The notes: generated by a model from the sequence alone, not told the origin. Counted from the stretch's first letter, positions 44,082 through 54,120 are shown. The stretch: DNA of 64,000 nucleotides from Leeia oryzae DSM 17879 (GCF_000376945.1 NZ_AQXU01000025.1:1-64000), one strand, 5' to 3'. Numbers and translations: made by a program.

Positions 44082-44439
44082 GATTGATCCATCCGGTTAG
44101 TAATGGATCGTATGATGCGCTTTGTTTTGGGGTAGCAATATCAGTGGTCGCGGATTTTCACTTAGGGAAAAGTCCTATTTCTTTGTAGGGTTTTCCCTAC
44201 AAAGAACAGTCACCCGAAGATTTATGTAGTCAAAATGTAGTTTTAACTGACGATTAAGTCATTGAAAAGCAATACAAATCCGAACACATCAGGCGACAAC
44301 AAACATGCAACCGCCATGGTATTACCCATCCATGCCTGATACGACGCTCAGGCAGACTATGGGGAAAAATCAGCCGATTTTTTTGCGGTAATTGATTCAC
44401 AGCCGCGCTTCATGATGATGCGCACCGAGAAAAAAGAAA
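44082..44439. other. Structured intergenic region upstream of the polyamine-type operon
   Basis: No gene is visible in this stretch. It holds a 12-bp perfect inverted repeat (TTCTTTGTAGGG 44179-44190, CCCTACAAAGAA 44195-44206, loop TTTT) and a 7-bp one (TGCCTGA 44333-44339, TCAGGCA 44348-44354). I find no convincing -35/-10 pair. The repeats could be leader hairpins or operator sites for the ATPase gene. Confidence 0.55.
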
Positions 44440-44467
44440 GCCGGACACCTGACAACAGGTGTCCGGC
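44440..44467 (-). terminator. Terminator of the kinase-regulator operon
   Basis: The 12-bp stem GCCGGACACCTG/CAGGTGTCCGGC with an ACAA loop is followed on the minus strand by a T-rich tract (TTTCTTTTTT). Confidence 0.88.
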
Positions 44468-44500
44468 ATGACAGAGGAGTCGGTACAACAGGCCGATGGC

Positions 44501-45133
44501 TTAGTGGAAGAGCTGGTTTTCCAGTGCGTAGCGGACCAGCTCGGCATTGGAGGTGACCCCCAGCTTTTGCATGATCCGTACCTTGTGCGTACTGACGGTT
44601 TTGGAGCTGATGGCCAACTGTTCGGCAATATCGTTCAGGTGCGCCCCCTTGACCAGACGCTCGAATACCTGGAGTTCACGCTCTGACAAGGCCGAATGCA
44701 CCGGTTTGTCACTGGATAAACCCACCTCAAACACCAGACGGTCTGCCAGTTCTGGCTCGATGTAACGGCCGCCTGCCGCCACCTTGCGGATGGCGGCCAG
44801 CAACAGCGCAGGGTCGCTATCCTTGGTGGTATAGCCCGAAGCGCCATTCTTGAGCGCACGGGCAGCAATTTGAGCCTCGTTATGCATCGACAGCATCAAG
44901 ATGGCCGGGGACGAAGCCATGGCCTTGATGCGCGGAATCACTTCCACGCCGTTGCAGTCCGGCATCGAAATATCCAGCAGCAATACGTCGCATGGCGTAC
45001 TTCTTACCCGCTCCAGCACCTCAGAGCCGTTCGTCGCCTCGCCGACAACAGACAGATCTGGTGCCAAGCCGATCAGTTGCTTGAGCCCTTCCCTGACGAT
45101 CTTGTGGTCATCTGCAACAATTACCCTAATCAT
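44501..45133 (-). CDS. NarL/LuxR-family response regulator
   Basis: This 210-residue regulator has a receiver domain (1-120) with D8/D9 and phosphoacceptor D54 (LLLDISMPDCNG), the LSMHN switch and K103. Its C-terminal LuxR helix-turn-helix (about 145-205) contains LSERELQVFERLVKG and SSKTVSTHKVRIMQKLGV. It overlaps the sensor kinase gene by 8 nt. The family includes UvrY/GacA-like regulators, but the specific hybrid kinase partner suggests a dedicated pathway. Confidence 0.95.
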   Translation of the reverse strand: MIRVIVADDHKIVREGLKQLIGLAPDLSVVGEATNGSEVLERVRSTPCDVLLLDISMPDCNGVEVIPRIKAMASSPAILMLSMHNEAQIAARALKNGASGYTTKDSDPALLLAAIRKVAAGGRYIEPELADRLVFEVGLSSDKPVHSALSERELQVFERLVKGAHLNDIAEQLAISSKTVSTHKVRIMQKLGVTSNAELVRYALENQLFH

Positions 45134-47513
45134 GACGTGTATGCTCCATCGTTAGCGGGACTTTAACGGTCAGTACCGTCCCTTGTCCCAGGCGGCTTTC
45201 AATCAGGAAGCTGCCGCCCATCATCTCTACCCGCTCGCGTATACCGATCAAGCCAAAAGAACGCTCTTCAGAAGCGTGCCCAGGATCAAAGCCTTTGCCG
45301 TCATCCGCGATGGTCAGCGTCAAGCCTGTCGGCGTCATCGCCAAATCAATACGGACGCTACCGGCCTCGGCATGTCGGGCAACATTGGTCAGCGCCTCTT
45401 GCACAATACGAAACAGCGCCGTCGCCTCGCTATCGGCCAGCTCCGGCAACCCGGGTGGCAAAGTGACCGCGACCGGAATCACAAACCTGGCTTCAAACCG
45501 CCGGGCGTACCATTCAAGCGCTGCTGGTAACCCCAGGTCCAGCACCGGGGGACGTAAAGCGGTTGCCACATTGCGTACCATCTGGATGGTCTGGTCGATC
45601 AGCTTCTTCATGCTGGACAGTCGCTCTTGCAAACCCGGGGTCTGGCTGGCAAATGCCAGCTCGCACATCGAGGTTTCCAGTTTCAGCGCCGTCAGAACCT
45701 GCCCCAGCTCGTCGTGCACTTCCCGGGCAATACGGGCCTTTTCCTCTTCCCGCACGGTTTCAAGGTGAACCGACAGCTCTCTCAGGCGTGCACTGGTTTC
45801 CGCCAGAGACAATTCGTTGCGCTTGTTCTCGCTGATGTCCCACAAGGTACCGTCCCAGACGATGGTATCACTGCTCAAGTGCCGCATACTGGCCTTCAAG
45901 TCCACCCAGCGGACCTGCTGATTATCCGTCAGCATCCGGCCCTGCCAGTGCCAGTCGGACAAGTGGCCCTTGGCAGATGCCCAGCTGAGCTCAAAGCTCG
46001 CCTTGTCTTCCGGATGGACAAAGCGGCTGATATCGAGCTGGCTGTGATGAATTTCTTCCGGGCTATAACCTAGCAATGCAAAACTGGCTTCCGAAAGATA
46101 GGTGAGGGAAACCTGCTTGGTGTCGGTGCGTTTTTCCAGCTGGAACACGACACCGGGCACATTGGCTGCAATGCCTTTAAACCGCTCTTCACTGTTGCGT
46201 AATGCCTGCTGGATACGCTGGCGCTCGGTAATGTCCGTGACAAAGCACACCACATATTCGTTTTCTGTCCAAGCCAGATAACTGGCGGTAACTTCGACCG
46301 AAATAGTACCACCCCCTTGCCGGGCCAGCGTGCTTTCAAAGGCCGAGGACTGCTGCTGGCGCATCTGGTGCCAGAAATCCAGCCACAAATCGACCGTGAA
46401 CCCGGGCATCAGGCGCTGCAGGGTCAGGTTGGTCAGTTCCAGGCAGGTAAAACCAGTCAGACTGGCGGCCGCCTGGTTCACATATTGTATGCGTCCATCC
46501 CAATTCACCTGAAAAATGCCGACGGTGGCGTGGTCTACCGTGAACTGGGTTTGGGACAACTGGGCTGTCATTTCATGGCGGTCCAGCAAATCCTGCTCCA
46601 GCTGCAGCAACTGCTGCTGTGACTGACGGCGTAAGCGGCGGTTGACCAGCGTCAGCCAGGCCATCCACAACGCCAGCAAGAACAAGCCAGCAGTGATCAG
46701 GCCCCAGAAAATGCGGCTGTCCAGCAGTTGAGGCTGGGGTGGCAGCATCCATTTGTTATACAGCACCCGCATGTCGGTATCCGGCACGCTTGCAATTGCC
46801 TTGTCCAGAATGTGGGCAAAATCAGGCCAGTCGGAACGCACGGCAATACGCATCAGCGAGTTGTAGCCGCTATCCCCAATCATCCGCAAACGGGCATAGG
46901 CAATCTGCCGGATCAGGAAGGTACTCTTGCCCTGGTCCAGCACGGCAATGTCGGCTTCGCCACGCACGACAGCTCCGGCCACCTCGGCCTCGGTTGCGTA
47001 GGTTTGCTGCGGCAAAATCGGGTAATTGCGTGTCAGAAAAGCCGAGACCGGTGAACCGGCCACCACCGCCAGGCGAACATCGTACAAATCTTCCAGAATG
47101 CTTTCGCCGTGATAGTCATTACGGACTAGCAACTTGTTGGACAACCGCAGATAGGGGTCCGAAAAAATGGCGTATTTCAGGGCATCCGGCGTTTGCTGCG
47201 CAGGCAGGGTAAGGTCAATTTCGTGAGACCTGAACGCACTTTCAAGTGCCTCTGGTGATTCATACCATTTGGGCTGCAGGTGAATACCCAGCTGGCGTTG
47301 CAAGGTCACCAGAAAGGCCGGCGAGTACCCCAGCAGCGTCCCGGTCCTCGGATCAATTTGCGCGTGAGGCGGGTTAGTGACCAGCCCGACGTGAATCACC
47401 GGGTGCGCCGTCAGCCAGGCAGATTCTGCACTGTTCCAGACCGGTGCGGCGCTCGCCATCCGCCCAACGGCTGACAACCACAGGATGCACAGAATAAACA
47501 AAAAACGCTTCAT
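45126..47513 (-). CDS. Sensor kinase with periplasmic binding-protein domain and PAS repeats
   Basis: This 795-residue membrane kinase has a signal peptide (about 1-22) and a periplasmic SBP_bac_3 domain (about 35-258; GLVTNPPHAQIDPRTGTLLGYSPAF is typical of amino-acid binding proteins). A membrane helix (about 268-290) is followed by two PAS domains (about 320-435 and 440-565). The HisKA_3 box ARIAREVHDELGQ carries H600, and the HATPase domain has DDGKGFDP near the C-terminus. It lacks a receiver, so it signals directly to the overlapping NarL-type regulator. The SBP_bac_3 domain suggests direct sensing of a small cationic or amino-acid-like ligand. Its position beside a polyamine-type importer is suggestive only. 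Confidence 0.93.
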   Translation of the reverse strand: MKRFLFILCILWLSAVGRMASAAPVWNSAESAWLTAHPVIHVGLVTNPPHAQIDPRTGTLLGYSPAFLVTLQRQLGIHLQPKWYESPEALESAFRSHEIDLTLPAQQTPDALKYAIFSDPYLRLSNKLLVRNDYHGESILEDLYDVRLAVVAGSPVSAFLTRNYPILPQQTYATEAEVAGAVVRGEADIAVLDQGKSTFLIRQIAYARLRMIGDSGYNSLMRIAVRSDWPDFAHILDKAIASVPDTDMRVLYNKWMLPPQPQLLDSRIFWGLITAGLFLLALWMAWLTLVNRRLRRQSQQQLLQLEQDLLDRHEMTAQLSQTQFTVDHATVGIFQVNWDGRIQYVNQAAASLTGFTCLELTNLTLQRLMPGFTVDLWLDFWHQMRQQQSSAFESTLARQGGGTISVEVTASYLAWTENEYVVCFVTDITERQRIQQALRNSEERFKGIAANVPGVVFQLEKRTDTKQVSLTYLSEASFALLGYSPEEIHHSQLDISRFVHPEDKASFELSWASAKGHLSDWHWQGRMLTDNQQVRWVDLKASMRHLSSDTIVWDGTLWDISENKRNELSLAETSARLRELSVHLETVREEEKARIAREVHDELGQVLTALKLETSMCELAFASQTPGLQERLSSMKKLIDQTIQMVRNVATALRPPVLDLGLPAALEWYARRFEARFVIPVAVTLPPGLPELADSEATALFRIVQEALTNVARHAEAGSVRIDLAMTPTGLTLTIADDGKGFDPGHASEERSFGLIGIRERVEMMGGSFLIESRLGQGTVLTVKVPLTMEHTRHD

Positions 47514-47594
47514 GGAGTCCCAGCACAGCTTCAGATAACCCGATTGTGCCAGAGGCGACCCGATATGGACAGCAAAAGCCCGGTGTCAGCCACA

Positions 47595-47622
47595 TGAAAA
47601 AGCCCCGCAATGGCGGGGCTTT
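47595..47622 (-). terminator. Terminator of the isc operon
   Basis: The 10-bp stem AAAGCCCCGC/GCGGGGCTTT with an AATG loop is followed on the minus strand by TTTTT. It lies 27 nt after iscX. Confidence 0.88.
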
Positions 47623-47648
47623 GATCACGGACAAACCTTGCGAGACCG

Positions 47649-47843
47649 TCAGTCGGCTTCATCCATCCAGTTCAGCTGGATGGCTTCCAGAATCTTTTCG
47701 CCGCAGTGACCTTCAACATCATCAAAGCCAGGCAAGGCCATGACCCAATGCATCAGATCGGTAAAGCGCACGGATTTCGGGTCCACATCCGGATGCGTAT
47801 CTGCCAGCGCAATGGCAATTTCACGGGAATCAGTCCATTTCAT
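47649..47843 (-). CDS. iscX: Fe-S assembly accessory protein IscX
   Basis: IscX is a small acidic protein (64 residues) that binds IscS and tunes cluster assembly. The sequence shows [31 protein letters not shown] and the C-terminal [12 protein letters not shown], which match the E. coli YfhJ pattern. It is the last gene of isc, 1 nt after the fdx stop. Confidence 0.96.
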   Translation of the reverse strand: MKWTDSREIAIALADTHPDVDPKSVRFTDLMHWVMALPGFDDVEGHCGEKILEAIQLNWMDEAD

Positions 47844-47844
47844 G

Positions 47845-48183
47845 TTAATGCCCCTCTTTTGCGTGGTTCAGGCTGTATTTCGGGATTTCGATCACGATTG
47901 GCGTGTCACCGATTTTGGCCTGACAGGACAAACGGGACTGTGCCGTCAATCCCCAGGCACGGTCCAGCATGTCGTCTTCATCTTCCGTCGTATCGTTAAG
48001 AGAGTCAAATCCCTCTTTCACGACCACATGGCAAGTCGTACAGGCGCACACCTGGCCACAGGCGTGGTCAATATCAATGTCCTGATCCAGCAAGGCATCA
48101 CAGATGGTTGTGCCGGGTGCTGCCTCGATCACGGCACCGGAAGGACAGATTTCTTCGTGCGGTAAAATGGTAATTCGGGTCAT
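47845..48183 (-). CDS. fdx: ISC-type 2Fe-2S ferredoxin
   Basis: This 112-residue ferredoxin supplies electrons for Fe-S cluster assembly. The cluster ligands are C42, C48, C51 ([13 protein letters not shown]) and C87 (AQSRLSC), the E. coli Fdx spacing. An extra Cys46 lies inside the loop as in E. coli. The gene sits between hscA and iscX with very small gaps. Confidence 0.96.
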   Translation of the reverse strand: MTRITILPHEEICPSGAVIEAAPGTTICDALLDQDIDIDHACGQVCACTTCHVVVKEGFDSLNDTTEDEDDMLDRAWGLTAQSRLSCQAKIGDTPIVIEIPKYSLNHAKEGH

Positions 48184-48187
48184 GGTT

Positions 48188-50050
48188 TTATCCTAATTCT
48201 GACAGTTTCTGGCCAGACAGTGCTTTACGAATACTGGCGTCCATCCTGCGGGAGGCAAATTCATCGGTCACGCGTGAGGCCTCGTCGGAGGCCTGGCGAA
48301 TGCGGGCTTCATCCTGGGCGGCGATCGCCGCACTCAGTTGCTGCAATGCCTGATCGATGATGCCGCGTTCATCCGCGTCCAGCAGAGCGTCGCCGTCTTC
48401 TGCCAGGGCCGCCTGGGTAGCTTCTATCAGGCGGGTTGCGTCCACAGTTGCTTCCGACAAGCGACGTGCCGCCATGTCATCCTGCGCGTGCTCGATACTG
48501 GATTTCAGCATGCGGGTAATTTCATCATCCGTCAGGCCGTAGGCCGGTTTGACCACCACGCTGGACTGGACGCCACTGGTCATTTCCATTGCGGTAACGG
48601 ACAGCAGGCCATCGGCGTCCACCTGGAACGTCACCCGGATCCGCGCAGCACCCGCAGCCATCGGCGGGATGCCCTTCAGGTCAAAGGTCGCCAGGGACCG
48701 GCAATCCTTGACCAGCTCGCGTTCGCCTTGCAGCACATGCACCCGCATGGCGGTCTGGCCATCCTTGAAAGTGGTAAATTCTTGCGCACGTGCCGTCGGA
48801 ATGGTGCTATTGCGCGGAATGATTTTCTCGACCAGTCCGCCCATGGTTTCCAGCCCGAGCGATAGCGGGATCACGTCCAGCAGCAGCCATTCGTCACCGG
48901 ACTTGTTTCCGGCCAGCACATTCGCCTGAATGGCTGCCCCCAGCGCAACCACTTTGTCCGGGTCCAGATTATTGAGCGGCGGTTTGTCAAAGTATTGGGC
49001 AACGGCATGTTGCACGTGAGGCATACGAGTCGAGCCTCCCACCATCACCACACCGTCGATCTGGTCTGTACTGAGACCGGCATCTTTCAGGGCCTTGCGG
49101 ACCGGCATCAGGGTTTTATCCACCAGATGGCGGGTCAGGTCAAAATAGGTTTGCTGGGTCAGTTCGACATTGATGGGAGAACCGTCTTCCAGTACGGCTG
49201 CAATCTGGGTCGACAGCTTATCCGTCAGGGCTTCCTTGGCCTCCCGGGCTTTCTGCTGCAACAAGCGGCTATCGCGTCCGCCCAGCTGGGACAGCCCGGC
49301 CTGCTCCAGCAGCCAGCAGTAGATACGGTGGTCAAAGTCATCCCCGCCCAGAGCAGAATCACCACTGGTAGCTACTACTTCAAATACACCGCGCGTCAGG
49401 CGGAGAATCGACACATCAAAGGTACCGCCGCCCAGATCATAAACAACAAAGGTACCTTCCGACGCATTGTCCAGTCCATAAGCAATGGCCGCAGCCGTAG
49501 GTTCGTTCAGCAGGCGCAGGACATTCAGACCCGCAAGGCGAGCTGCATCCTTGGTTGCCTGGCGCTGCGCATCATCAAAGTAAGCCGGCACGGTGATCAC
49601 GGCACCCACCAGTTCACCGCCCAACGAGGCCTCTGCCCGCTCGCGCAGGTTGCGCAGAATATCGGCAGAGACTTCCACCGGGCTTTTCTGCCCGCACTTG
49701 AGTTTGAACTGCACCATCCCGGGTGCATCGACAAAGCGGTATGGCAAATGTTCGGTCTGGATATCCTTCAGGCCACGCCCCATGAAGCGCTTGACGGACA
49801 CCAGCGTATCTTGTGGCTCTTTAGCCTGCATGGGCACGGCTTCAAAGCCGACCAGCGCCTTATCCTCGGCCGGGTAGTACACCACAGAAGGCAGCAAGGC
49901 GCGTCCCTGCTCGTCCGGCAGTACCACAGGCATGCTGCTGCGTACAGTAGCCACGAGCGAATTGGTCGTCCCCAAGTCGATACCCACTGCCAGTCGGTGC
50001 TGGTGAGGAGCGGCACTCAGGCCGGGTTCGGATATTTGTAACAGCGCCAT
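48188..50050 (-). CDS. hscA: Hsp70-type chaperone HscA
   Basis: HscA is the specialised Hsp70 that releases clusters from IscU. The 620 residues have the ATPase domain ([14 protein letters not shown] at about 23-36, then [45 protein letters not shown]) and a substrate-binding domain from about 390, ending without the EEVD tail. It is separated from hscB by a 124-nt gap with an attenuator-like hairpin, while fdx follows after 4 nt. Confidence 0.97.
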   Translation of the reverse strand: MALLQISEPGLSAAPHQHRLAVGIDLGTTNSLVATVRSSMPVVLPDEQGRALLPSVVYYPAEDKALVGFEAVPMQAKEPQDTLVSVKRFMGRGLKDIQTEHLPYRFVDAPGMVQFKLKCGQKSPVEVSADILRNLRERAEASLGGELVGAVITVPAYFDDAQRQATKDAARLAGLNVLRLLNEPTAAAIAYGLDNASEGTFVVYDLGGGTFDVSILRLTRGVFEVVATSGDSALGGDDFDHRIYCWLLEQAGLSQLGGRDSRLLQQKAREAKEALTDKLSTQIAAVLEDGSPINVELTQQTYFDLTRHLVDKTLMPVRKALKDAGLSTDQIDGVVMVGGSTRMPHVQHAVAQYFDKPPLNNLDPDKVVALGAAIQANVLAGNKSGDEWLLLDVIPLSLGLETMGGLVEKIIPRNSTIPTARAQEFTTFKDGQTAMRVHVLQGERELVKDCRSLATFDLKGIPPMAAGAARIRVTFQVDADGLLSVTAMEMTSGVQSSVVVKPAYGLTDDEITRMLKSSIEHAQDDMAARRLSEATVDATRLIEATQAALAEDGDALLDADERGIIDQALQQLSAAIAAQDEARIRQASDEASRVTDEFASRRMDASIRKALSGQKLSELG

Positions 50051-50066
50051 ACAGGTATTGCCTTAC

Positions 50067-50092
50067 AAAAAATGACGCCGGGTTGTCCCGGC
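50067..50092 (-). terminator. Possible attenuator between hscB and hscA
   Basis: GCCGGG/CCCGGC with a 4-nt loop is followed, after 4 nt, by T6 on the minus strand. The stem is short, so partial termination at best. Confidence 0.45.
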
Positions 50093-50174
50093 ATGGTTTA
50101 CTGATACAAAACGAATTCTTGTACCGTTATGGGATCATGACTGGATGATCCGCAACGTTCATACAGATAACACT

Positions 50175-50693
50175 TTAGCCGATGGCATCCAGTGCATTTT
50201 CAATTTCTTCGTCCAGCTTGTGCAGAAATTTCAGTTTTCTGACCAGCAACGCCGCCGCTGCAAGATCCTGCTCCTGATCAATCGTGGAGCCAAGCCGGGA
50301 TAACATGGCATTCATTTCTGACTGCAAGCGTGAAGACAAACCTGACAGGGCCGGCACGGATTTGCTGCTGACAGCTTCTGCCAACTCTTCCCGCCATTCC
50401 ATCTGCGCCATCAGGAAATCTACCGGCATGGAAGTATTGGACTCCAGCTCCGGGTCCACCCCACCCAGTTTCAGCAGGTATTCTGCACGCGCCAATGGTT
50501 TTTTCAGGGCCTGATAGGCTTCATTTGCCAGTGTAGCCCATTGCATGGCAACGCGCCGCTCGGCCTCCGACGCCATGGCAAACCGGTCAGGATGCACCTG
50601 GCTCTGCACATCACGATAGGCACTGTCCAATTGTTGCAAATCTACCGCATACGATTGCGGCAGATGAAACAATTCAAAGAAATTGGTATTCAT
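50175..50693 (-). CDS. hscB: J-domain co-chaperone HscB
   Basis: HscB delivers IscU to HscA and stimulates its ATPase. The 172 residues have an N-terminal J domain with HPD at 34-36 (FELFHLPQSYAVDLQQL, then VQSQVHPDRF) and a C-terminal three-helix bundle that binds IscU (about 80-170). The length matches E. coli (171). Confidence 0.96.
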   Translation of the reverse strand: MNTNFFELFHLPQSYAVDLQQLDSAYRDVQSQVHPDRFAMASEAERRVAMQWATLANEAYQALKKPLARAEYLLKLGGVDPELESNTSMPVDFLMAQMEWREELAEAVSSKSVPALSGLSSRLQSEMNAMLSRLGSTIDQEQDLAAAALLVRKLKFLHKLDEEIENALDAIG

Positions 50694-50713
50694 TGTGCCC
50701 TGTCTGGAAAAGC

Positions 50714-51037
50714 TTAGACGTTAAAGCTTTCGCCGCAACCACATTCGTTTTTGACGTTAGGGTTATTGAACTGGAACCCTTCGTTCAGGCCTTCCCGCAC
50801 GAAATCCAGTTCAGTACCGTCAAGGTAAGACAGGCTTTTCGGGTCAACCAGCACCGTCACGCCATTGGAAACGAACTCCAGATCACCGTCTACCCGTTCG
50901 TCAGCAAATTCCAGCTTGTACGCCATGCCTGAACAGCCGGATGTCTTGACACCCAGGCGCAAGCCGATTCCCTTGCCGCGACGGGCAATAAAATTGGCAA
51001 CATGTTTTGCCGCACGTTCTGATAGGGTTACTGCCAT
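50714..51037 (-). CDS. iscA: A-type Fe-S carrier IscA
   Basis: This 107-residue A-type carrier has cluster ligands C35 ([10 protein letters not shown]), C99 and C101 ([11 protein letters not shown]), identical to E. coli IscA positions. The ATG at 51035-51037 is chosen for AAAGGACAG upstream; an upstream in-frame ATG (51076) adds residues without an SD. It lies between iscU and hscB. Confidence 0.96.
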   Translation of the reverse strand: MAVTLSERAAKHVANFIARRGKGIGLRLGVKTSGCSGMAYKLEFADERVDGDLEFVSNGVTVLVDPKSLSYLDGTELDFVREGLNEGFQFNNPNVKNECGCGESFNV

Positions 51038-51132
51038 GATCTGTCCTTTAGTCTGTATAACGGGTTTGCCCGCCAAGACAACGGCGACCGACTGAGGTTG
51101 TCAGGCCAGACGCCGGTTAAACCGCTGCATGT

Positions 51133-51519
51133 TTATGATGCAGTATGCTTTGCTTTATAGTCTTCTACCGCTGCCTTGATGGCATCTTCTGCCAGGATAG
51201 AGCAGTGGATTTTCACCGGTGGCAATGCCAGTTCTTCGGCAATCTGGGTGTTCTTGATGGATAGTGCTTCATCCAGCGATTTGCCCTTGACCCACTCGGT
51301 CACCAGAGAGCTTGATGCAATGGCAGAGCCGCAGCCGTAAGTTTTGAACTTTGCGTCCTCGATCACACCGGCTTCGTTCACCTTGATTTGCAGTTTCATC
51401 ACGTCACCACAGGCTGGTGCACCCACCATGCCAGTCCCGACGCTTTCGTCACCTTTTTCGAAGGAGCCAACGTTGCGCGGGTTTTCGTAGTGATCAATTA
51501 CTTTATCTGAATAAGCCAT
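51133..51519 (-). CDS. iscU: Fe-S cluster scaffold IscU
   Basis: IscU is the scaffold on which 2Fe-2S clusters are built. The 128 residues have C37 with D39 (GAPACGDVM), C63 (YGCGSAIASSS) and H105-C106, and the HscA recognition motif LPPVK (99-103). The start at 51517-51519 has GGAGG upstream (GGAGGTTACAAA). The longer frame from 51561 is not supported. Confidence 0.97.
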   Translation of the reverse strand: MAYSDKVIDHYENPRNVGSFEKGDESVGTGMVGAPACGDVMKLQIKVNEAGVIEDAKFKTYGCGSAIASSSLVTEWVKGKSLDEALSIKNTQIAEELALPPVKIHCSILAEDAIKAAVEDYKAKHTAS

Positions 51520-51602
51520 TTTGTAACCTCCGTCATCCGGTGCACCGCCTGCATCACGCATGCAGCCACACCAGAAATTATATCAGTACTTACAGGGTGC
51601 GA

Positions 51603-52814
51603 TTAGTGGGCAGCCCACTGAACCGAGTTCAGGTCTACACCATCCTTGAACATTTCCCACAGTGGAGAAAGCTCACGCAATTTGCCAATCTTTTCATGAA
51701 TCAGTTGCACCGCGAAATCCACCTCGGCTTCGGTTGTGAAGCGACCGATCGTAAAGCGGATGGAGCTGTGTGCCAATTCGTCGGAACGACCCAGCGCGCG
51801 CAACACGTAAGATGGCTCAAGACTTGCCGAGGTACAGGCAGAACCACTGGAAACGGCCAGGTCTTTCAGGGCCATGATCAGGGATTCGCCTTCCACAAAG
51901 TTGAAACTCACGTTCAGGTTGTGCGGCACGCGTGCATCCATGTCACCGTTCAGGTGCACTTCTTCGATTTCTGAAATGCCGCGCCACAAGCGGTCACGCA
52001 GCATGCGGATGCGTTCGTTTTCGCTGGCCATTTCTTCACGTGCGATACGGAAGGCTTCGCCCATGCCGACAATCTGGTGGGTCGCCAGTGTACCGGAGCG
52101 CATGCCGCGCTCATGGCCGCCGCCGTGCATCTGGGCTTCGATACGCACACGCGGTTTGCGACGTACATACAGCGCGCCAATGCCTTTAGGACCGTAGGTC
52201 TTGTGGGCAGAGAAGCTCATCAGGTCCACTTTGAGTGCGGACAGGTCGATCGCTACCTTGCCGGTTGCTTGCGCTGAGTCCACATGGAAAATGATGCCTT
52301 TTTCGCGACAGATGTCACCAATGTCGGCAATTGGCTGAATCACGCCAATTTCGTTATTCACCATCATGACCGACACCAGGATGGTGTCCGGACGCAGGGC
52401 TGCCTTGAAGGCTTCCATGTCGATCAGGCCGTTTTCCAGCGGGGTCAGGTAAGTGACTTCAAAGCCTTGGCGTTCCAGTTCGCGCATGGTGTCCAGCACG
52501 GCTTTGTGTTCGGTTTTCATGGTAATCAGGTGCTTGCCTTTGCTGGCATAGAAATTGGCAGCGCCCTTGATGGCCAGGTTGTTGGATTCGGTCGCACCGG
52601 AGGTCCAGACGATTTCTTTGGAATCAGCATTCACAAGCTTGGCCACTTCTTCGCGGGCATTCTCTACCGCTTCTTCCGCTTCCCACCCATACGCATGCGA
52701 ACGGCTGGCCGGGTTGCCAAATTGCTCTGTCAACCATGGGATCATCTTCGCAGCCACGCGTGGATCAACGGGTGTGGTGGCGGAGTAATCGAGGTAAATC
52801 GGCTTTTTGCTCAT
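51603..52814 (-). CDS. iscS: Cysteine desulfurase IscS
   Basis: IscS is the PLP enzyme that takes sulfur from cysteine for Fe-S clusters and tRNA thiolation. The 403 residues have the PLP lysine K205 in [13 protein letters not shown]104 (TEHKAVLD), and the persulfide Cys327 in [17 protein letters not shown]. The C-terminus [20 protein letters not shown] is the IscU-binding tail. It follows iscR by 65 nt. Confidence 0.98.
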   Translation of the reverse strand: MSKKPIYLDYSATTPVDPRVAAKMIPWLTEQFGNPASRSHAYGWEAEEAVENAREEVAKLVNADSKEIVWTSGATESNNLAIKGAANFYASKGKHLITMKTEHKAVLDTMRELERQGFEVTYLTPLENGLIDMEAFKAALRPDTILVSVMMVNNEIGVIQPIADIGDICREKGIIFHVDSAQATGKVAIDLSALKVDLMSFSAHKTYGPKGIGALYVRRKPRVRIEAQMHGGGHERGMRSGTLATHQIVGMGEAFRIAREEMASENERIRMLRDRLWRGISEIEEVHLNGDMDARVPHNLNVSFNFVEGESLIMALKDLAVSSGSACTSASLEPSYVLRALGRSDELAHSSIRFTIGRFTTEAEVDFAVQLIHEKIGKLRELSPLWEMFKDGVDLNSVQWAAH

Positions 52815-52879
52815 GATTCTGCTCTATCCTATCTATCTGGCGGCGCTGTTTTTGCCGCGTATCATCGTACCTGCTAGGT

Positions 52880-53350
52880 TTATACTGCTGCTGCCTGACG
52901 CTTGTCCTGCAGGACCTTGGTGTCAGAACAGCTTTCTTTCTGTTTGGCCTTTTGTTGCTCTACCAGTTCAGCCAGCGTCACAGAAGCCAGAAACTTGTAA
53001 ATGGTCTCGTTCAGACCGCTCCACAGTTCGTGGGTCATGCACTGGCGATCTTCGAGGCAGTTCTCTTTGCCGCCGCACTGGGTTGCATCAATAGGCTCGT
53101 CGACCGCCATGATGATGTCTGCCACCGACAGCAATGCCGTGTCTTTTGCCAGGCAGTAACCGCCGCCCGGACCACGGACACTATCAACCAGTTCTGCGCG
53201 TCTTAGCTTACCGAACAATTGCTCAAGGTAAGAAAGCGAAATATTCTGTCTTTCGCTAATCGCGGCCAGTGTGACAGGGCCACACGATGAGCGTAGCGCA
53301 AGATCGATCATCGCAGTAACTGCAAAACGACCTTTTGTTGTTAAACGCAT
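52880..53350 (-). CDS. iscR: Rrf2-family Fe-S regulator IscR
   Basis: IscR is the 2Fe-2S-dependent repressor of the isc operon. The 157-residue protein starts [19 protein letters not shown] (ATG at 53348-53350), with a winged helix through about residue 65 ([26 protein letters not shown]). The cluster ligands are C92, C98, C104 ([13 protein letters not shown]) and H107. A longer in-frame ORF from 53479 crosses the promoter and is rejected. Its own operator overlaps the -35 region, so holo-IscR autorepression is expected. Confidence 0.97.
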   Translation of the reverse strand: MRLTTKGRFAVTAMIDLALRSSCGPVTLAAISERQNISLSYLEQLFGKLRRAELVDSVRGPGGGYCLAKDTALLSVADIIMAVDEPIDATQCGGKENCLEDRQCMTHELWSGLNETIYKFLASVTLAELVEQQKAKQKESCSDTKVLQDKRQAAAV

Positions 53351-53389
53351 GTGAGATAGCCTGTCATTGACAAAATTAACGGATACCCA

Positions 53390-53418
53390 ATTGTAGAATA
53401 CCCGATTAATTTGGTCAA
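53390..53418 (-). promoter_or_regulatory. Sigma70 promoter of the isc operon
   Basis: -35 TTGACC (53413-53418), a 17-nt spacer and -10 TACAAT (53390-53395) lie about 40 nt upstream of the iscR start. It is a near-consensus promoter. Confidence 0.85.
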
Positions 53419-53422
53419 CTAA
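53398..53422. promoter_or_regulatory. Type 1 IscR-binding site
   Basis: The plus-strand reading ATACCCGATTAATTTGGTC plus six more bases fits the 25-nt type 1 IscR consensus at about 21 of 25 positions. It covers the -35 element and the spacer of the isc promoter. Confidence 0.75.
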
Positions 53423-54047
53423 TACCGGCACGCTTGTGCCGGATGTACTCCAGCACCATGGGCAGGAAAGACACGGCAATGATCGCCAGGATCAAGGTCG
53501 TAAAGTTGGAACGCACCCAGGGCAAATTGCCGAACAGATAGCCGGCATACACCAGCAGCGTCACCCATAGTGTTGCACCCAGTACGGAAAAGCCGATAAA
53601 GCGGCGGTACCTGAGTCCGCCCGCGCCTGCCGTAAACGGTACATAGGTGCGGATGATCGGCACAAACCGGGCGGCGATGATGGTCTTGCCGCCATGCTTG
53701 GCAAAAAACGCATGGGTACGATCGAGATAATCCCGACGGAAAATGCGGGAGTCCGGATTGGAGAACAAAGTCATGCCCAGCTTGCGCCCGACCAGATAAT
53801 TGACGTTGTCACCCGAGAGTGCGGCAAGGATCAGCAATAGTACCAGCAGGTGGGGGCTCATCCCTGAACCTACCGTCAATGCCCCGGCTGCAAACAGGAG
53901 CGAATCCCCCGGCAGGAATGGGGTGACGATCAGCCCGGTCTCGCAGAAGACAATGGCAAACAGGATGCCATAGATCCACAGGCCATATTGTGCAAACAAG
54001 GCTTGCAGATGCACATCGATATGCAGGATGAAATCAATAATAAACAT
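53415..54047 (-). CDS. DedA-family membrane protein
   Basis: This 210-residue DedA/VTT-domain inner-membrane protein belongs to the family linked to lipid carrier transport and envelope integrity. It shows the F/Y-E[19 protein letters not shown] motif, [13 protein letters not shown] and [25 protein letters not shown], with the conserved acidic and basic residues. The start at 54045-54047 has AGGAC upstream; an upstream start at 54089 is rejected. Its stop lies inside the IscR box of the downstream isc promoter. Confidence 0.92.
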   Translation of the reverse strand: MFIIDFILHIDVHLQALFAQYGLWIYGILFAIVFCETGLIVTPFLPGDSLLFAAGALTVGSGMSPHLLVLLLILAALSGDNVNYLVGRKLGMTLFSNPDSRIFRRDYLDRTHAFFAKHGGKTIIAARFVPIIRTYVPFTAGAGGLRYRRFIGFSVLGATLWVTLLVYAGYLFGNLPWVRSNFTTLILAIIAVSFLPMVLEYIRHKRAGIS

Positions 54048-54087
54048 GGTAGTCCTGACAGCGGGTTCCGGCGTAAAAAGATTGGTC

Positions 54088-54120
54088 AAAAAAACAGGCA
54101 GATGAGTTCCCCCATCCGCC
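54088..54120 (-). terminator. Terminator after secDF
   Basis: GGCAGATG/CATCCGCC (one mismatch) has an 8-nt loop and is followed on the minus strand by T7. It lies between secF and dedA. Confidence 0.8.

Noticed and set aside
53350-53479. N-terminal extension of IscR
   Set aside because: The in-frame extension runs through the isc promoter and IscR box and adds residues absent from the family.
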